This document shows positions 36,401-47,755 of a DNA stretch of 64,000 nucleotides, in pieces. Every line of letters begins with the position of its first letter. The stretch's first letter is position 1. The DNA is from Botryotinia globosa (lineage: Eukaryota > Ascomycota > Leotiomycetes > Helotiales > Sclerotiniaceae): positions 1,550,001 to 1,614,000 of the forward strand of contig RCSZ01000004.1 in assembly GCA_014898425.1 (NCBI GenBank), written 5' to 3'. A program made the position numbers and the translations under genes. Under the pieces are notes generated by a model, which saw nothing but the letters and a program-made list of their open reading frames with translations, made no database searches and had not been told where the DNA came from.

Positions 36401-37885
36401 TCCAAAAATACCATCTTATCTTCATCTTATCTTCATATTTTCTCCTTCCTTCCTTCCTTCCTTTCTTCCTACCTACAGTCAAACAGCAACCTAACCCCAA
36501 AAAATCACACAAAATACTTCCTTCCAACTATTTCCACCCCTCAAGCATCTATTACATTATATATACCTACATTCTTTCCAAGTCTCAAGTCCTCGAACCT
36601 CAATTTCATCTCTCATTCATATTTCCTTCTTCATATCACTCATGTCCCATCTCACAATCTTTATCTCAAAATTAACATTCATATCACGACGATACATCAA
36701 GCAATCTCAAACAATCACAAATGCATCTCCCACCGCTCTCCTCTCGCATCTCCGAATTCCATCCCAAAATCAAAACGACCCAAAGACACCCAAAGACACC
36801 CAAAAGAGCTCAAACTACTTCACATACCTAGGTATACACAACAAGCTCTTCTTCGCCCCAAGTTTTACTCTCTTTTCCTCACATTCCTTCCCATTCCCTC
36901 GATCCTATACCCCCTCCTCTCACCACACTCGCAACCTCCTATAAAATCAAAATCAACAAAAGAATTAGACAATAGTTTATCATTCAACAAATCATTTTCA
37001 CTCCATCTATTTACCTTCAACATCTTCAACATCTTCAACATCTTCAACATCTTCAACATCTTCAACATCTTCAACATCTTCAACATCTTCAACATCTTCA
37101 ACATCTTCAACATCTTCAACATCTTCAACATCTTCAACATCTTCAACATCTTCAACATCTTCAACATCTTCAACATCTAACCTCACCTATACTACACACA
37201 CTCACAACATCACTTTCCGCCTTCTCCCACCCAACCTTTTTACTCATTAACTCCTTTACTCCCTTACGCTTAACTTATTCAATCTCTTATTCTCATATTA
37301 CTTCATAATTTCACTATTCCACAATTTTATCATCTTCCTACCTCACCATGATACTATCCATTATCTTACTTTTTACATTCTCTTTCACTCCCACTCTCAC
37401 CACCTTCCCAAAGATCCCACCCCTCATTCATTCATTCATTCATTCATTTATCCATCCATCCACAAAAAAATAACCCCCCCCCCCCTCAACTCGCTCCCCC
37501 TCCCCCAGAATCTCAAAACAAATTCATCATTCTCAAATTCTCCTTCTATTAATCTTAACTTCTCAAGCTCTTCAATATCAATGTATAATTATTAATTATG
37601 AATATATCAACTATCTATCATCTACATCATGTATATTTTCTACATCATTCCGGCCCAGGATGATTGGTTCTCACTGACTGACTTATCTACATTACTTCTC
37701 ATTTCACTCATCATATGGAATATAACACGTAGTTTATAACATAATAGGTATACTAATTCAACATAAATCCAAATCAAATAATCAAGCAAAAACCAACCCC
37801 ACAATCCCAATCCCACAATTCTCCAAAATCCAAAAATCCCCAGACCAAACCCTAGAATCCATTACCACCCTCTACCTCACTACCT
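33445..37885. other. Gene-poor stretch right of the transposon cluster
   Basis: About 4.4 kb with no supportable gene. The 139-codon frame at 35115-35534 has no motif or splice support. From about 36380 to 37880 the plus strand is strikingly pyrimidine-rich, with CCTT, CATT and 9-bp repeats and a run of 12 C at 37474-37485. This could be a transcribed leader or the 3' flank of the Fox2 gene. Confidence 0.5.
37016..37177. repeat. 9-bp minisatellite, TTCAACATC x 18
   Basis: 162 bp of perfect TTCAACATC units. Because the unit is a multiple of three, the minus strand reads (MLK)18 in an open frame at 36865-37176, but that frame has no other protein character and its apparent length comes from the repeat. 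Confidence 0.95.
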
Positions 37886-40800
37886 CTACAACTTCTCCTT
37901 CCCTTCAGCAACCAACTCCGCCCCTGCACCACCAATACACAACTTCCCCGTCTCCTTAACCTTGGTTTGGAAAACCACTCTATTACCGCTCTCCTTCCAC
38001 ATCTCCGTGATCAATGTTTGACCTGGGATGACCGTGCCCGCGAAGCGGACTTTGATGTTTTTGTAGGGACCGAATCTATTTGTATTTAAATTAGCAAGAG
38101 AACGGAGGATATTCAAGTGAAAAAAACGAGGGGGGCTTGATAGTAAGGGAGATAGATGAGATGAAAGGAGGAGAAATAAACAGGAAATAGAATCCTTACT
38201 TTTGATAAACCGCTTTCCCCGCAATCCCCATAAAACAAAGACCATGAAGAATAGGTGCCTCGAAACCTCCCACCGCTGCGAAAGCTGGGTCAACATGAAG
38301 AGGATTATACTGTTCCCATTAGTGATTTTCCTCTTATCTGGCAATCAAAAACTCACATCACCACTCAATCTATAAATCACAGCCTGTTCCTCTGTCGTTT
38401 TTTCCTCAACCACTACATCCGGACTTCTTTCGGGGACTTTGTTCGCCCGTGTACTGTTTCCTCTATCCGCTCCTTTTCTATCACCTCCAAATCCTCCACT
38501 GCCTCGCAAGAAAACTGTTTGTTCGTTATAGAATACTTTCTTTCCAGTTTCTTTTTCTGTAGTGGTTGTTCCTACTTTGACTACGGCGGCACTGCCTTTA
38601 TCGACTACCTCGAGAAGTTTTGGTGACGAAATGAGAGTACCAGAGGTAGGAATAGGGTAGGAAGCAATTTCGAGATATTGTTCGCCGTGAAGAAGCATCA
38701 TAGGGGAGAAGTTGGGTACAATATCGTCAAAAGAAAAAGGGGCCTCAGCATTGAATGGTGGGATGACACCGAAAGTTGGGAGAGGTTGGAAATTTTCATC
38801 TCCCTCGCTAGACTTCAATTAGTCGAATTCAAAATGAAAGAATATGGAAGCTTACAAAACAAGAGACAATTCAGATTTCTTTGCCCCGATTCCAAGGTTG
38901 TATAGCATTACATCCCGCTCCTCGAAAGTAAACTCACTTCCACTTGCTTCGGCTTTCTTGGCTGCGGCAATTTTATCAAGAATTTCTTGATTCACTTCAA
39001 CCTTTTTCTCGGTTTTCTGTAACAGAAGGATATGTTAACAAATATCTTTATTGATTGACTATAATATACATAATGTTCATTCTAAACATGCGGAGAAGGT
39101 TCATACCTTGCTCGCACCCTTCTTATTTTGCATGTTTGCCATAATACTCTTCAAACCATCTTGACTATCCTCGGGGTTATCCGATCGGCCATCATCAAAG
39201 TTAATAATTTTCTCCCAGTTCTTCAAAACCTCTTCGGGGGTAAGCTTGACATCAACTGGGAAACCATGTCCACCGGTTCGTTGCCATCTTGTTCGTCCAA
39301 CCCATCCACTACCAACTTCGAAAAGACCTCCAGTGGGTGGTTTTGGAACTTTATCGCTGCAAAGTGCGACAACTAGTGGCGCTACGTAGTCTGGTTTGAA
39401 TGCTTGAACCATCTCTTCTGGCATGATGGTTCTGGTCATTGCGGTACCAGCATTTGGTGCAACTGTGTTAACGTAGATATTGTATTTGGCACCTTCACGA
39501 GCCAGGGCACGAGAGAAACCGATAATACCACATTTCTATCTTGGGATCAGCAAATGTCTTTCAAATAAAGATATTAGACTTACAGCAGCAGCATAATTGG
39601 ATTGTCCAAAGTTACCATAAATACCACTGGTAGATGTGGTATTTACTACACGACCATACTTTTGTTTCAAGAAGTATGGCCATGCAGCCTTGGTGACTTT
39701 GTATGTACCTCTGAGATGAACAGCGATAACTTGATCCCACATTTTATCATCCATATTGGTGAAAGCTTTATCACGAAGAATACCAGCGTTGTTGATAATG
39801 ATATCAATGCGTCCGAAGGCATCAATTGCGGCTTTAACGACCGCATCGCCATCCTCAGCTGATGCCTTGACACCGACAGCTTTCCCACCAAGCTTTTGGA
39901 TTTCTTGAACAACATCATCTGGGTTCATCAAATCATTCACAACAACTGAGGCACCATACTTGGCGAACGCTAAGCAGTAGGATCGACCAATACTAACAAA
40001 ATTAGCTTAACCTCTTGGAACATGAAACTTCGAACACTTACCCAGCACCTCCACCAGTAACTAAAGCGACCTTGCCCTTGAAATCAAGAGTCTCCCCTTG
40101 CTCATTTGGACCCATCTTCATTGATTTCTCAAGAAGGACCATGAAATCCGCAGAACCAGAAGGATGTTCGGCATCCTTAAAGTTACCGACTTGATCCCAT
40201 TTTTTCAGGATGGCTCCTGGGGTATATGAATCATCTGCCTTGAGCAATAAACCGCTTGAGCGTTCCCATCGAAGTTTAGCAATATGTCCCCCACCGACTT
40301 CGAAAATCGAACCATTCTCTTGGGCGTCCTTGTGTACTAAAACAGCCACGAGAGGAATCACCCAATCCGGCTTTAAGCTATCGAGAATCTCGGGAGGCAT
40401 GACAGTTTCAGTCATACGACTAGCAGCTATTATTCATTAGATTAGATACCAACTAAAATCTAAGGGGTAATAATAAACGTACCAATAGGAGCAATAACAT
40501 TAGTATGAATGTTATACTTCGCACCTTCCTTCGCCAGAGTTTCCGTGAATCCGACCATAGCTAATTTGGCTGCTGAGTAATTCGTTTGACCGAAGCTTCC
40601 AAACAAACCCGCCGCACTTGCAGTATTGATCACTCTTCCATACTTTTGTTTTCTGAAATGTGGCCATGCTGCTCTCGCGCATTTATATGATCCCTTTACA
40701 TGAACGTCGATGACCAAATCCCAATCTTTGTCTTGCATGTTCTTGAAAGAAATATCGCGAAGAATACCGGCATTGTTGAGTAAGACATCAATTCGGCCAT

Positions 40801-41132
40801 AAGTTTTAATGGCAGTTTCGATGATCTTTTCGCCCTCTGTGACACTGTCGTAATTGGCTACTGCCTTTCCTCCTGCGGCTATGATTTCGTTGACTACAAC
40901 ATCTGCGGCCTAACACTGATGTTAGCTATGTTCAGGAATGTAGGACGGCTGTTTGATAGTTGGAAAGAATATATACCTTTGTAGAATTACCCTCGCCCTT
41001 GAACGATCCCCCAAGGTCATTCACAACTACACTTGCACCTCTTGAACCAAAGAAAAGAGCATATGCTTTTCCCAATCCACCGCCAGCTCCCGTTACAACA
41101 ACAACTTGACCATCATAGCGTAGCTCCGACAT
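37886..41132 (-). CDS. FOX2: Peroxisomal multifunctional beta-oxidation enzyme (hydratase-dehydrogenase), Fox2 type
   Basis: Nine exons: 41132-40977, 40909-40483, 40426-40042, 39992-39584, 39535-39107, 39016-38856, 38807-38357, 38309-38200 and 38075-37886 (2718 nt, 905 residues). Two short-chain dehydrogenase domains (about 1-300, TGAGGGLG at 14-21; about 310-610, VTGGGAGIGRS) precede a MaoC/hydratase-2 domain (about 640-905) with the hydratase motif [12 protein letters not shown]. Length and order match fungal Fox2, which performs the hydration and D-3-hydroxyacyl-CoA oxidation steps of beta-oxidation in peroxisomes. Both dehydrogenase domains keep Tyr-x3-Lys (NYSAAK, NYAAAK); introns split the second one and the GD-YNPLH motif. 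The C-terminus is GKEKL; EKL departs from the usual SKL-type peroxisomal signal. Confidence 0.95.
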
Positions 41133-41644
41133 GGTTATTGGTATGTTATTTGTGATCCTTGATTGTTCGAATGTATACGAGAAGAATTGGTCTTGTAGAT
41201 AGATAAGAATGAGAAGAAGACTGAATAATAAGATGAAGAAGAAAACGGTTGGAAATGGGGATGTTAAATGCAATTGCTATTTAAGCACGATGGAAGATGT
41301 TGACGGGAATGTGATTGACTTTAGAGTCACGGGATTTTGAACCGAGGCTCGGAATTAAGTCATGTGATCATAAGCAGCTCAAGAAGGGTGGATCACGACG
41401 TTTTTGAAATTAAGGAATAAAACAAAAGTATATGATGAGATGAGTAAAAAGAGGCTCATATATAGATTATATAGCTATCAATGTTCAAGATCGAGTTATA
41501 GATCAGAATATTGATACTTCAATTTACTGTAGAATTTTGAAAATGGAGAAGATATCTTTGGTATCCTCGGTTTCAGCTGGATCTCTCGGTATTACACGCT
41601 TATGCTTGAAGCTCTGTTCCCATGACTCCACACTTCTGGGGTAT

Positions 41645-43339
41645 TCAATCGGCAGCTGCACGCGTTGGGATGATGGATCTTTTATTATTAATTTTCACAT
41701 GCAAATCTTCACTGCAACTAATCTCCTTTTCTTTAACTGGTGAATCTTTCCTTATTAGTAAGCAATTACTTACCGAAACCCCGCTTAAGAAGTACAATGT
41801 CAAGGATTTTTCCCAGCCACTCCTCGTTTCATATTGTCTTTCTCGGGAAGCGTTTTTACGAGTAGATGTCGGTGGACTGCGAAACTGGTCGCCCTTGACG
41901 CGGCGAAAGGGGTGGTCGTTCTCGAGGTGAAATGGATTCATCCTTCTGTTGCATTGCATAAGGTTATCTTCCCATAAGCTATCTAGCCGGAAGAGCGATA
42001 GCATGGCCGCTATATCAATATCCCAACTCATTACGAGTGTACCGGTCAACAATATAATAAGTTGCGGGGGCCAATTTGCTGTGCACCTCATACTTTCCAG
42101 TATTCTCGTTTTTGATAGTATGCGCCTCGTCGATAATAACGGTATTAAACACTTCTTGAAGACTGGGTTGTTCAGACCTTTATGCTTTACTCTCAACCAT
42201 TCGAAGTTGGTAACAAAATATGATACTCAGAGTTATCCAAGCTTTTGGGACTTTCCTTGCTTAAGAAAGGACTTTTCTCCCCTCCACAGTACAAGTGCAC
42301 TTTCTATTTTTTTGGATGAACAATTTTTTACAACTCTTTTCTAAACATTCAAAACTGCAATTGGACCAACTACAAGGCTAGGCTTTGGTTGTCTAACATT
42401 ATCATTGCCCTTCTCCCTCTTATTATTCATGTGACATATGAGGCCCAATGCTTGGGAAGTCTTTCCAAGACCCATATCGTCTCCAAGAATACACCCTCCT
42501 ATTTCGGCCGATTTCGTCACCATCCAAGATTTACCAGATAGCTGCCAAAACTCAAGAGTTGTGTTTGGGCTCAGGCCCCCATCCATGGTGCTTCGCTGTT
42601 CTTAATATCAAGTTGTCGACATGCTTCCTCCAAAGTTGGTGCTTTACCTGCATGATTAAAAAAGAATTCTTTTTGTTGGGCCAATCGATTCTTCTCGAAC
42701 GGATTCACAGTTACCAAAGCAACTGAAATTGATGTGCCAATAGTATTTCCGGTGACGCTCTTTGTATTTTCAGTACTGCCTTGATTTTCAACGGGTTCTA
42801 GAGCCTGGCCTAGACTTCTGGCAATATGCCGAAGCAGATCTTTGATTTCTTTCTCTGATCTAATGGTCGTGTTGAATTCGGAAGTTTTAAGTATAGTAGA
42901 CAATGTTTCTAGTAAGTATGGGCTGGTTGTCCCCTTGGAGCCGAAACAATGATTGTTCATTGTCTATTTGGAATTGGAATAACGAGAGCTGATTGTCGAT
43001 TTGAAGTTGAAACGACGATACTGGTTGTCGACGTGGGCTGGCAAGTCAAAAATTTGTCCGTTTTCTCCGCCGAAATGCAGAAGAAGCCCTTCCTTGATCA
43101 AACAATCAATCACGTTTCCACGTCCGTTCCATTTTCTGTGTATGTCGTCTACACCCTAAACTATCATAAAATACCACTAGTGCAATGTGCAATAACATTG
43201 TTTCGATTGAAAAGGGAAATGCGGGTGTTTCTGATTGAATTCGTAAGTTGTTGAGAGGATGGTCAAGTAGGGCGAGGAGATTTTCGAAAATTGAAAGTAT
43301 TTTATAATAAGCATACTGATTAAATTCAACTTTGCTCAT
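41645..43339 (-). pseudogene. Broken SNF2-family helicase gene
   Basis: Minus-strand fragments in several frames keep SNF2 hallmarks in the right order. An N-terminal piece lies at 43339-43000 (YYKILSIFENLLALLDHP). Helicase motif I is at about 42500-42450 (GCILGDDMGLGKTSQALGLI). A DEAH box (VIIDEAHTIKN) is at about 42140-42105. A motif III-like LLTGT, then DIDIAAMLSLFRLDSLWEDNL, is at about 42060-41950 in another frame. The DEAH and TGT pieces cannot be joined without a frameshift, and stops interrupt the rest; helicase motifs IV-VI are not seen. It is therefore a truncated, frameshifted relic of a SWI2/SNF2-type ATPase rather than a working gene. The ATG near 43339 could still make a short peptide. 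Confidence 0.75.
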
Positions 43340-43552
43340 TCTCTTGCCCTCTTCTTGGATTTCAAATTTTCAACCTCGAATAACAATTTTTATCTAGCAT
43401 AATGTTTTTGTCTCTAAGTCGCAACCATTCTTTCACTTATCAAACGTAAAGATTTCTCATTTTATTGTTCTACTCCATGATACTTGCTGTATTTGAAGCT
43501 ATGAGAAAGGGCTAAGAGAGCTGCGAAACTGAGTTTTGAGGATGAAACATAA

Positions 43553-44170
43553 ATGCAAGTATCTGACTTTCTTCAAACGAGACCGCAATGGACAGTAAGA
43601 GGCAAGGAACCGACAAAGGAGAAGACCTCACTACTCTTCAAAGAAGGTATTCATTCGACTTGAGAGTAACTTACATCCCAACGGAATTCTGTTATTTTCT
43701 TTAATTTTTGGCAGGATTTCGTAGATAGAATCGTACCCTCCACCCTCACCAACAGACGAATCAACACGGTCAATCCGAGGGATATCTTTAAACAGACAGC
43801 CCGTATCTTCATCAAGGACTACGCCATCAAGAGGAGTTCAATGATCGGAGCACTAGCAGCCCTTGTCGAGAGGCTGAGTCACTGTCCTGAAAGTGTCCCG
43901 GAGTCGAACTATTATGAACAAATTATTAGAAGAGACTTGAAACGACAAATAGCCGAGAAAGGGAGTGGTATCCAAGAAGTACGAAGTTTCAATCGAAGAT
44001 CATATGGTGCGATGGTCAAATCCATGGTCATTGATGCAGAGATCATGGATCTTATATTGGAAACAGAGGAGGGAAAGAAAGAAGTCGAGAAATTACGAGC
44101 ATTCTTTGCTCAAAGAACCAGTTTGCGGAACGTTAATTGGAGCACCGAAACCTCTCTCCACAAACAATAG
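43553..44170 (+). CDS. Small hypothetical protein with possible 3' extension
   Basis: Two exons, 43553-43646 and 43725-44170 (540 nt, 179 residues), start MQVSDFLQTR, donor GTATTC, acceptor TTTCGTAG. I do not recognise it. The product is mixed helical, basic in the middle (IIRRDLKRQIAEK) and acidic near the end (LETEEGKKEVEKL), with no membrane segment or catalytic motif. The terminating TAG (44168-44170) is followed in the same frame by 67 further codons of coding-like sequence (VAVWSDRWEFDSP) up to a TAA at 44374. A 39-nt GT-AG intron (44132-44170) would remove the stop and give 234 residues. Otherwise it is a nonsense change or chance. It lies divergent from the broken SNF2 gene. Confidence 0.55.
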
Positions 44171-44374
44171 CTGGGCTCATCGATAGTTGCGGTCTGGTCG
44201 GATAGATGGGAGTTCGATTCACCAACAACCAGTGTATTCGATGTCGCCCTTTACAGAGGGAATGAAGATAGGGACGTTATTTTTCATTCATACGAGAAGA
44301 GGCGTGACTTTTGTATCACAAATATTATTATTATATCATTGATCCTTTCAAAAGAGCGGCACACAGGATGGTAA

Positions 44375-45899
44375 CTTGATCATTTTCACGAAGTAGCAAA
44401 AGGTGTTGATTGAGTTTGGTCGAATCATATTCAGTGTGTATTGACTCTCCTTATCCTACTGCCTCTAATCGGGTTCTACTAAGTTTTCCTTCTCTTATTC
44501 TCTCAAGTATGTACTAACTTTTCCTTCTCCTATTCCCTCTCATCATGTACCAACTTCTCGTTTATCTTGACTCGCCTAAGTATACTAACTTTCTAGTCCC
44601 CCCTTGAAAATGTATCAGCTATTAATGACCAGGAAGAATTTCACTGTCTTGCCTTTAAGATGTTGCAAATTTTCCTGATCATTTTCAATCTGAAGAATCA
44701 GTACACTGTACGTACTTATACTTGAAGCTCTATATCTATAACTTTGAATTTATAGAGTATCCAACAACTACTACTACACCTGGTATGATGATGAGTCCTG
44801 TTTTTTTTTCACATACAAATCTTCATTGGAAGTCATCTTCTTGTTCTTAATTACTCGAGTCAAAAATCTTATCACAGTACTAGATCAATGAATGATCGAT
44901 GGGTTCTCTAATTCCATTAGTCAAACTCAGATTTTTAATCTACTTATATTCTATGTTTCATTTTTGATAAGAGCCTGCGATGATATTAGACCCTTCTTTC
45001 TAGAGAGAAAAATATCATGGAAAAATTCATACTACGGATCGAATCAAGATATATACGACTGATAGCAATTCATCATCTTCGAAAGTATAGGAATCACACA
45101 CTATAAGATTCAACTTTTATATCTTTGAGATCTCTTTTAATTATATATTAATCAAAAGATGATTACGAATATCTTCCAACTGTCATTTTTGACCCCAGAA
45201 CCATTTCAGAATCTAATCATCAGGTTGCTGTTCTCATCAAGTATTCTCATGTATTTTTTGAAAAAAGCGTAGACTTTTTGAAGAACCCTTTCTTCTAGTT
45301 ATATGATCATTACATGATATCAAAGTAATTATAGTTGATATAATGATAATGTTTCTTATAACGCTCTCTGCAATTTGAGTTCTGGCAATATATATATATT
45401 AAAGCGAATCTTTTATTTCCATAGTAATCTCAATGAAATTCACGCGAAATTAATTATTCGAATAAACTTAATAACTTTAATAAATAATTATAAATTATTA
45501 ACTTTATATATCTTTTTCAAAATTCAAAATTATATAATAAAAAAATATTTATAATTTCTAAAGATTTCTAAATAGAATAATCTCTAATTATATCATAAAA
45601 TAGAAATATCAATACTTTGATTTCAATCACTGAATTTTAATCTTATTTTGAATAAAATAAGTTTTGATAGAAAAAGGCCTTTTATAAAAACTTGATATAT
45701 AGTACTGTATTTCTGATTGAGTTGAATTCAGAAAGCTAAGGTATAAAATATTATGAATAATGATCCTCTGTTTTTCACATGTTATCTTCCCCACACTACA
45801 CCAGTACACCCCACATAATATTACATAGTACTCAAACCACAATGATCCCGTCAAACCATCCCCCCTCCGTCCACAACCACACACACACACACACTTACC
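44375..45899. other. Intergenic region with an AT-rich patch
   Basis: About 1.5 kb with no gene. 45390-45640 is nearly all A/T and may be a short transposon remnant; I could not define its ends. A (CA)n run just before the start at 45900 ends the promoter of the next gene. Confidence 0.45.
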
Positions 45900-47024
45900 A
45901 TGACCTCGTCCTTCTCCTCCACCTCCAATCCCATCACCACCTCTCCCATAATCGACGATAAAACCCCTCACATCCTCCCCTTCATTCTGCACTATCTAGC
46001 TCTCCACCAAAAAACGCATCCCACACGACCCTTCATCATCGGTTTAAACGGAATCCAAGGCGCCGGAAAAACCACCCTCGTGAATACTCTCTACGAGATC
46101 CTCACTCGCGATCATGGGCTCGAGACGCTGGTATTGAGTATCGATGATTTGTATTTGACGCGCGCGGATCAGGAGAAGTTGGCGCGGGAAAATGAGGGGA
46201 ATAAACTGGTGCAGTTTAGAGGGGAACCTGGTATTTATTTATATTTGTTCTTCTGTTATACACAATTTACTCTGCCTCTTCTATTCACTCTACTATATTT
46301 CCTCTTTCCTCTCCCGTCCCCCAATTCCCAATCACACACCCACAACCCAAACCAAACCATCCAGCTAACCACTCCCCACCCACCAGGAACCCACGACATC
46401 CCCCTCGCCCGCGCCCTCTTCAGCTCTCTCCTCCAATCCCCTCCGACCTGCACCCACATCCCCTCCTACGACAAATCCCTTTACTCCGGACTGGGGGACC
46501 GCTCCCCATCCACCCGCACCGTGAACGACGCATCCCAAAACCAACGACGCATCCAAATAATCCTCTTCGAAGGCTGGTGCGTGGGGTTCCGCTCGCTCCC
46601 CCCAACCAGCATTTCCCTCCTCCACAAAAACAGTCTCTCTCTCCCTTCTCCCCCTCAAAACCCCACCACCCTATGCGATCACCCCCTCTCCTCCCTATTA
46701 TTCATCAACCAAAAATTAAAAGACTACGACATCATAACCGACACCTTCGATATCTTCATCCACATCGACGCACTCGACACCCAATACGTGTATTCCTGGC
46801 GACAAGAACAAGAACGGGCTTTGCGCCGCGAAAAAGGAACAGGAATGAGCGATGAGCAGGTGAAAATCTTCGTCGATGGGTATTATCCCGCGTATGAATT
46901 ATATCTCGACGGTGTGCGACGGGGGATATTCCGAGGCGGGAAATTGGGCGAGGATTGGGAAGGGAGACAGTTGCGATTGGTGGTTGGGAGAGATAGACGA
47001 GTGGTGCAGGTGGAAAAGGTTTGA
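45900..47024 (+). CDS. P-loop kinase of the Tda10 / D-glycerate 3-kinase family
   Basis: Two exons, 45900-46230 and 46387-47024 (969 nt, 322 residues), start MTSSFSSTSN. Walker A GLNGIQGAGKTTL lies at about 48-60, followed by LVLSIDDLYLT (substrate/Mg region), a FRGEPGTHDIPLA motif spanning the splice junction, PSYDKSLYSGLGDR, the Walker B-like IILFEGWCVGF, and the lid-region WRQEQE. This motif order is that of yeast Tda10 and plant glycerate kinase GLYK, which phosphorylate glycerate or an unknown small substrate. The 156-nt intron is a multiple of three and has no in-frame stop, so the gene could be misread as one exon; excising it restores the conserved GEPGTHD. It is cytosolic by lack of signals. 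Confidence 0.85.
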   Translation: MTSSFSSTSNPITTSPIIDDKTPHILPFILHYLALHQKTHPTRPFIIGLNGIQGAGKTTLVNTLYEILTRDHGLETLVLSIDDLYLTRADQEKLARENEGNKLVQFRGEPGIYLYLFFCYTQFTLPLLFTLLYFLFPLPSPNSQSHTHNPNQTIQLTTPHPPGTHDIPLARALFSSLLQSPPTCTHIPSYDKSLYSGLGDRSPSTRTVNDASQNQRRIQIILFEGWCVGFRSLPPTSISLLHKNSLSLPSPPQNPTTLCDHPLSSLLFINQKLKDYDIITDTFDIFIHIDALDTQYVYSWRQEQERALRREKGTGMSDEQVKIFVDGYYPAYELYLDGVRRGIFRGGKLGEDWEGRQLRLVVGRDRRVVQVEKV

Positions 47025-47755
47025 GTTGTTGATAATGTGATTGTGAGATTGTGATAGCTAGGCGTTGAGGCGTTCCGTGACTCGTAGATATAGATAGATT
47101 CCCGTGAAATGATAATCCGCCCACCTGATTACCATAAGAGGTCCTGAAAAGATTAGAATCGAAAATTGATACAAGCCCACGAGAAAGATCAAAAGGCTGT
47201 CGTCTGAAAAAATAAGATATCAAGGCAAGTTTATCAAGTATATTAGTATATCCAAATCTCTAATTCAGAGCTAATACTAGTTACATCATCAGGTCTGAAG
47301 GGTTCATCTTCAACACACACGTTTGACCAAGGCGTTAGGTAGTCTTTAAACGATTTAGATTCCAGTCAAAATTGAGCATTGCCCGTCAAGGTCATTTCAG
47401 CGAGCACATAGAAGTTGTAACACATAATATATGCCATTTCCATTAATAAAAAGAAGCAAATGGGTATCTCATAATAGCTAGCATAGAACTCCCTGCAAAA
47501 TGCAAACAAAGCACAAGACTCCGCTTGTCGTTTCTTTCCTTTCCTTTCCAGTTCATTCCCAGACCCCCGAAATCCAGCGCCTTTGTGTACAGCCAAATAA
47601 TCCTTTACATATTGAGATAACCTGATATCTATACATAAGCTCAATGCATTGCTTATAGGCGCTTGGGCTTTCCAGATAATGTATGCGGCATACACACCGG
47701 AATTCCTCCACACTCCGCTAGCAGCACAACTAGCAATTATATCAAGCCCATTCAT
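47025..47755. other. Convergent 3' region; in-frame ORF follows the Ecm11 stop
   Basis: The region between two convergent genes. On the minus strand a 129-codon open frame (47755-47366) begins with ATG immediately after the TAA of the Ecm11-like gene and in the same frame. It has no recognisable motif and is most simply 3' UTR. Confidence 0.4.

Noticed and set aside
36865..37176. 103-codon minus-strand ORF reading (MLK)18
   Set aside because: The frame is open only because the 9-bp minisatellite has a unit of three codons; the remainder shows no protein character or splice support.
40932..41273. Hydrophobic N-terminal extension of Fox2 starting at 41273
   Set aside because: The codon at 41273 is TTG, not ATG. 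The first ATG in frame is 41132, which gives the conserved N-terminus of the dehydrogenase domain, so the extension is 5' UTR.
44200..44235. Possible tRNA B-box (AGTTCGATTC) near 44208
   Set aside because: No matching A-box or stems; the sequence reads better as part of the open frame after the TAG.
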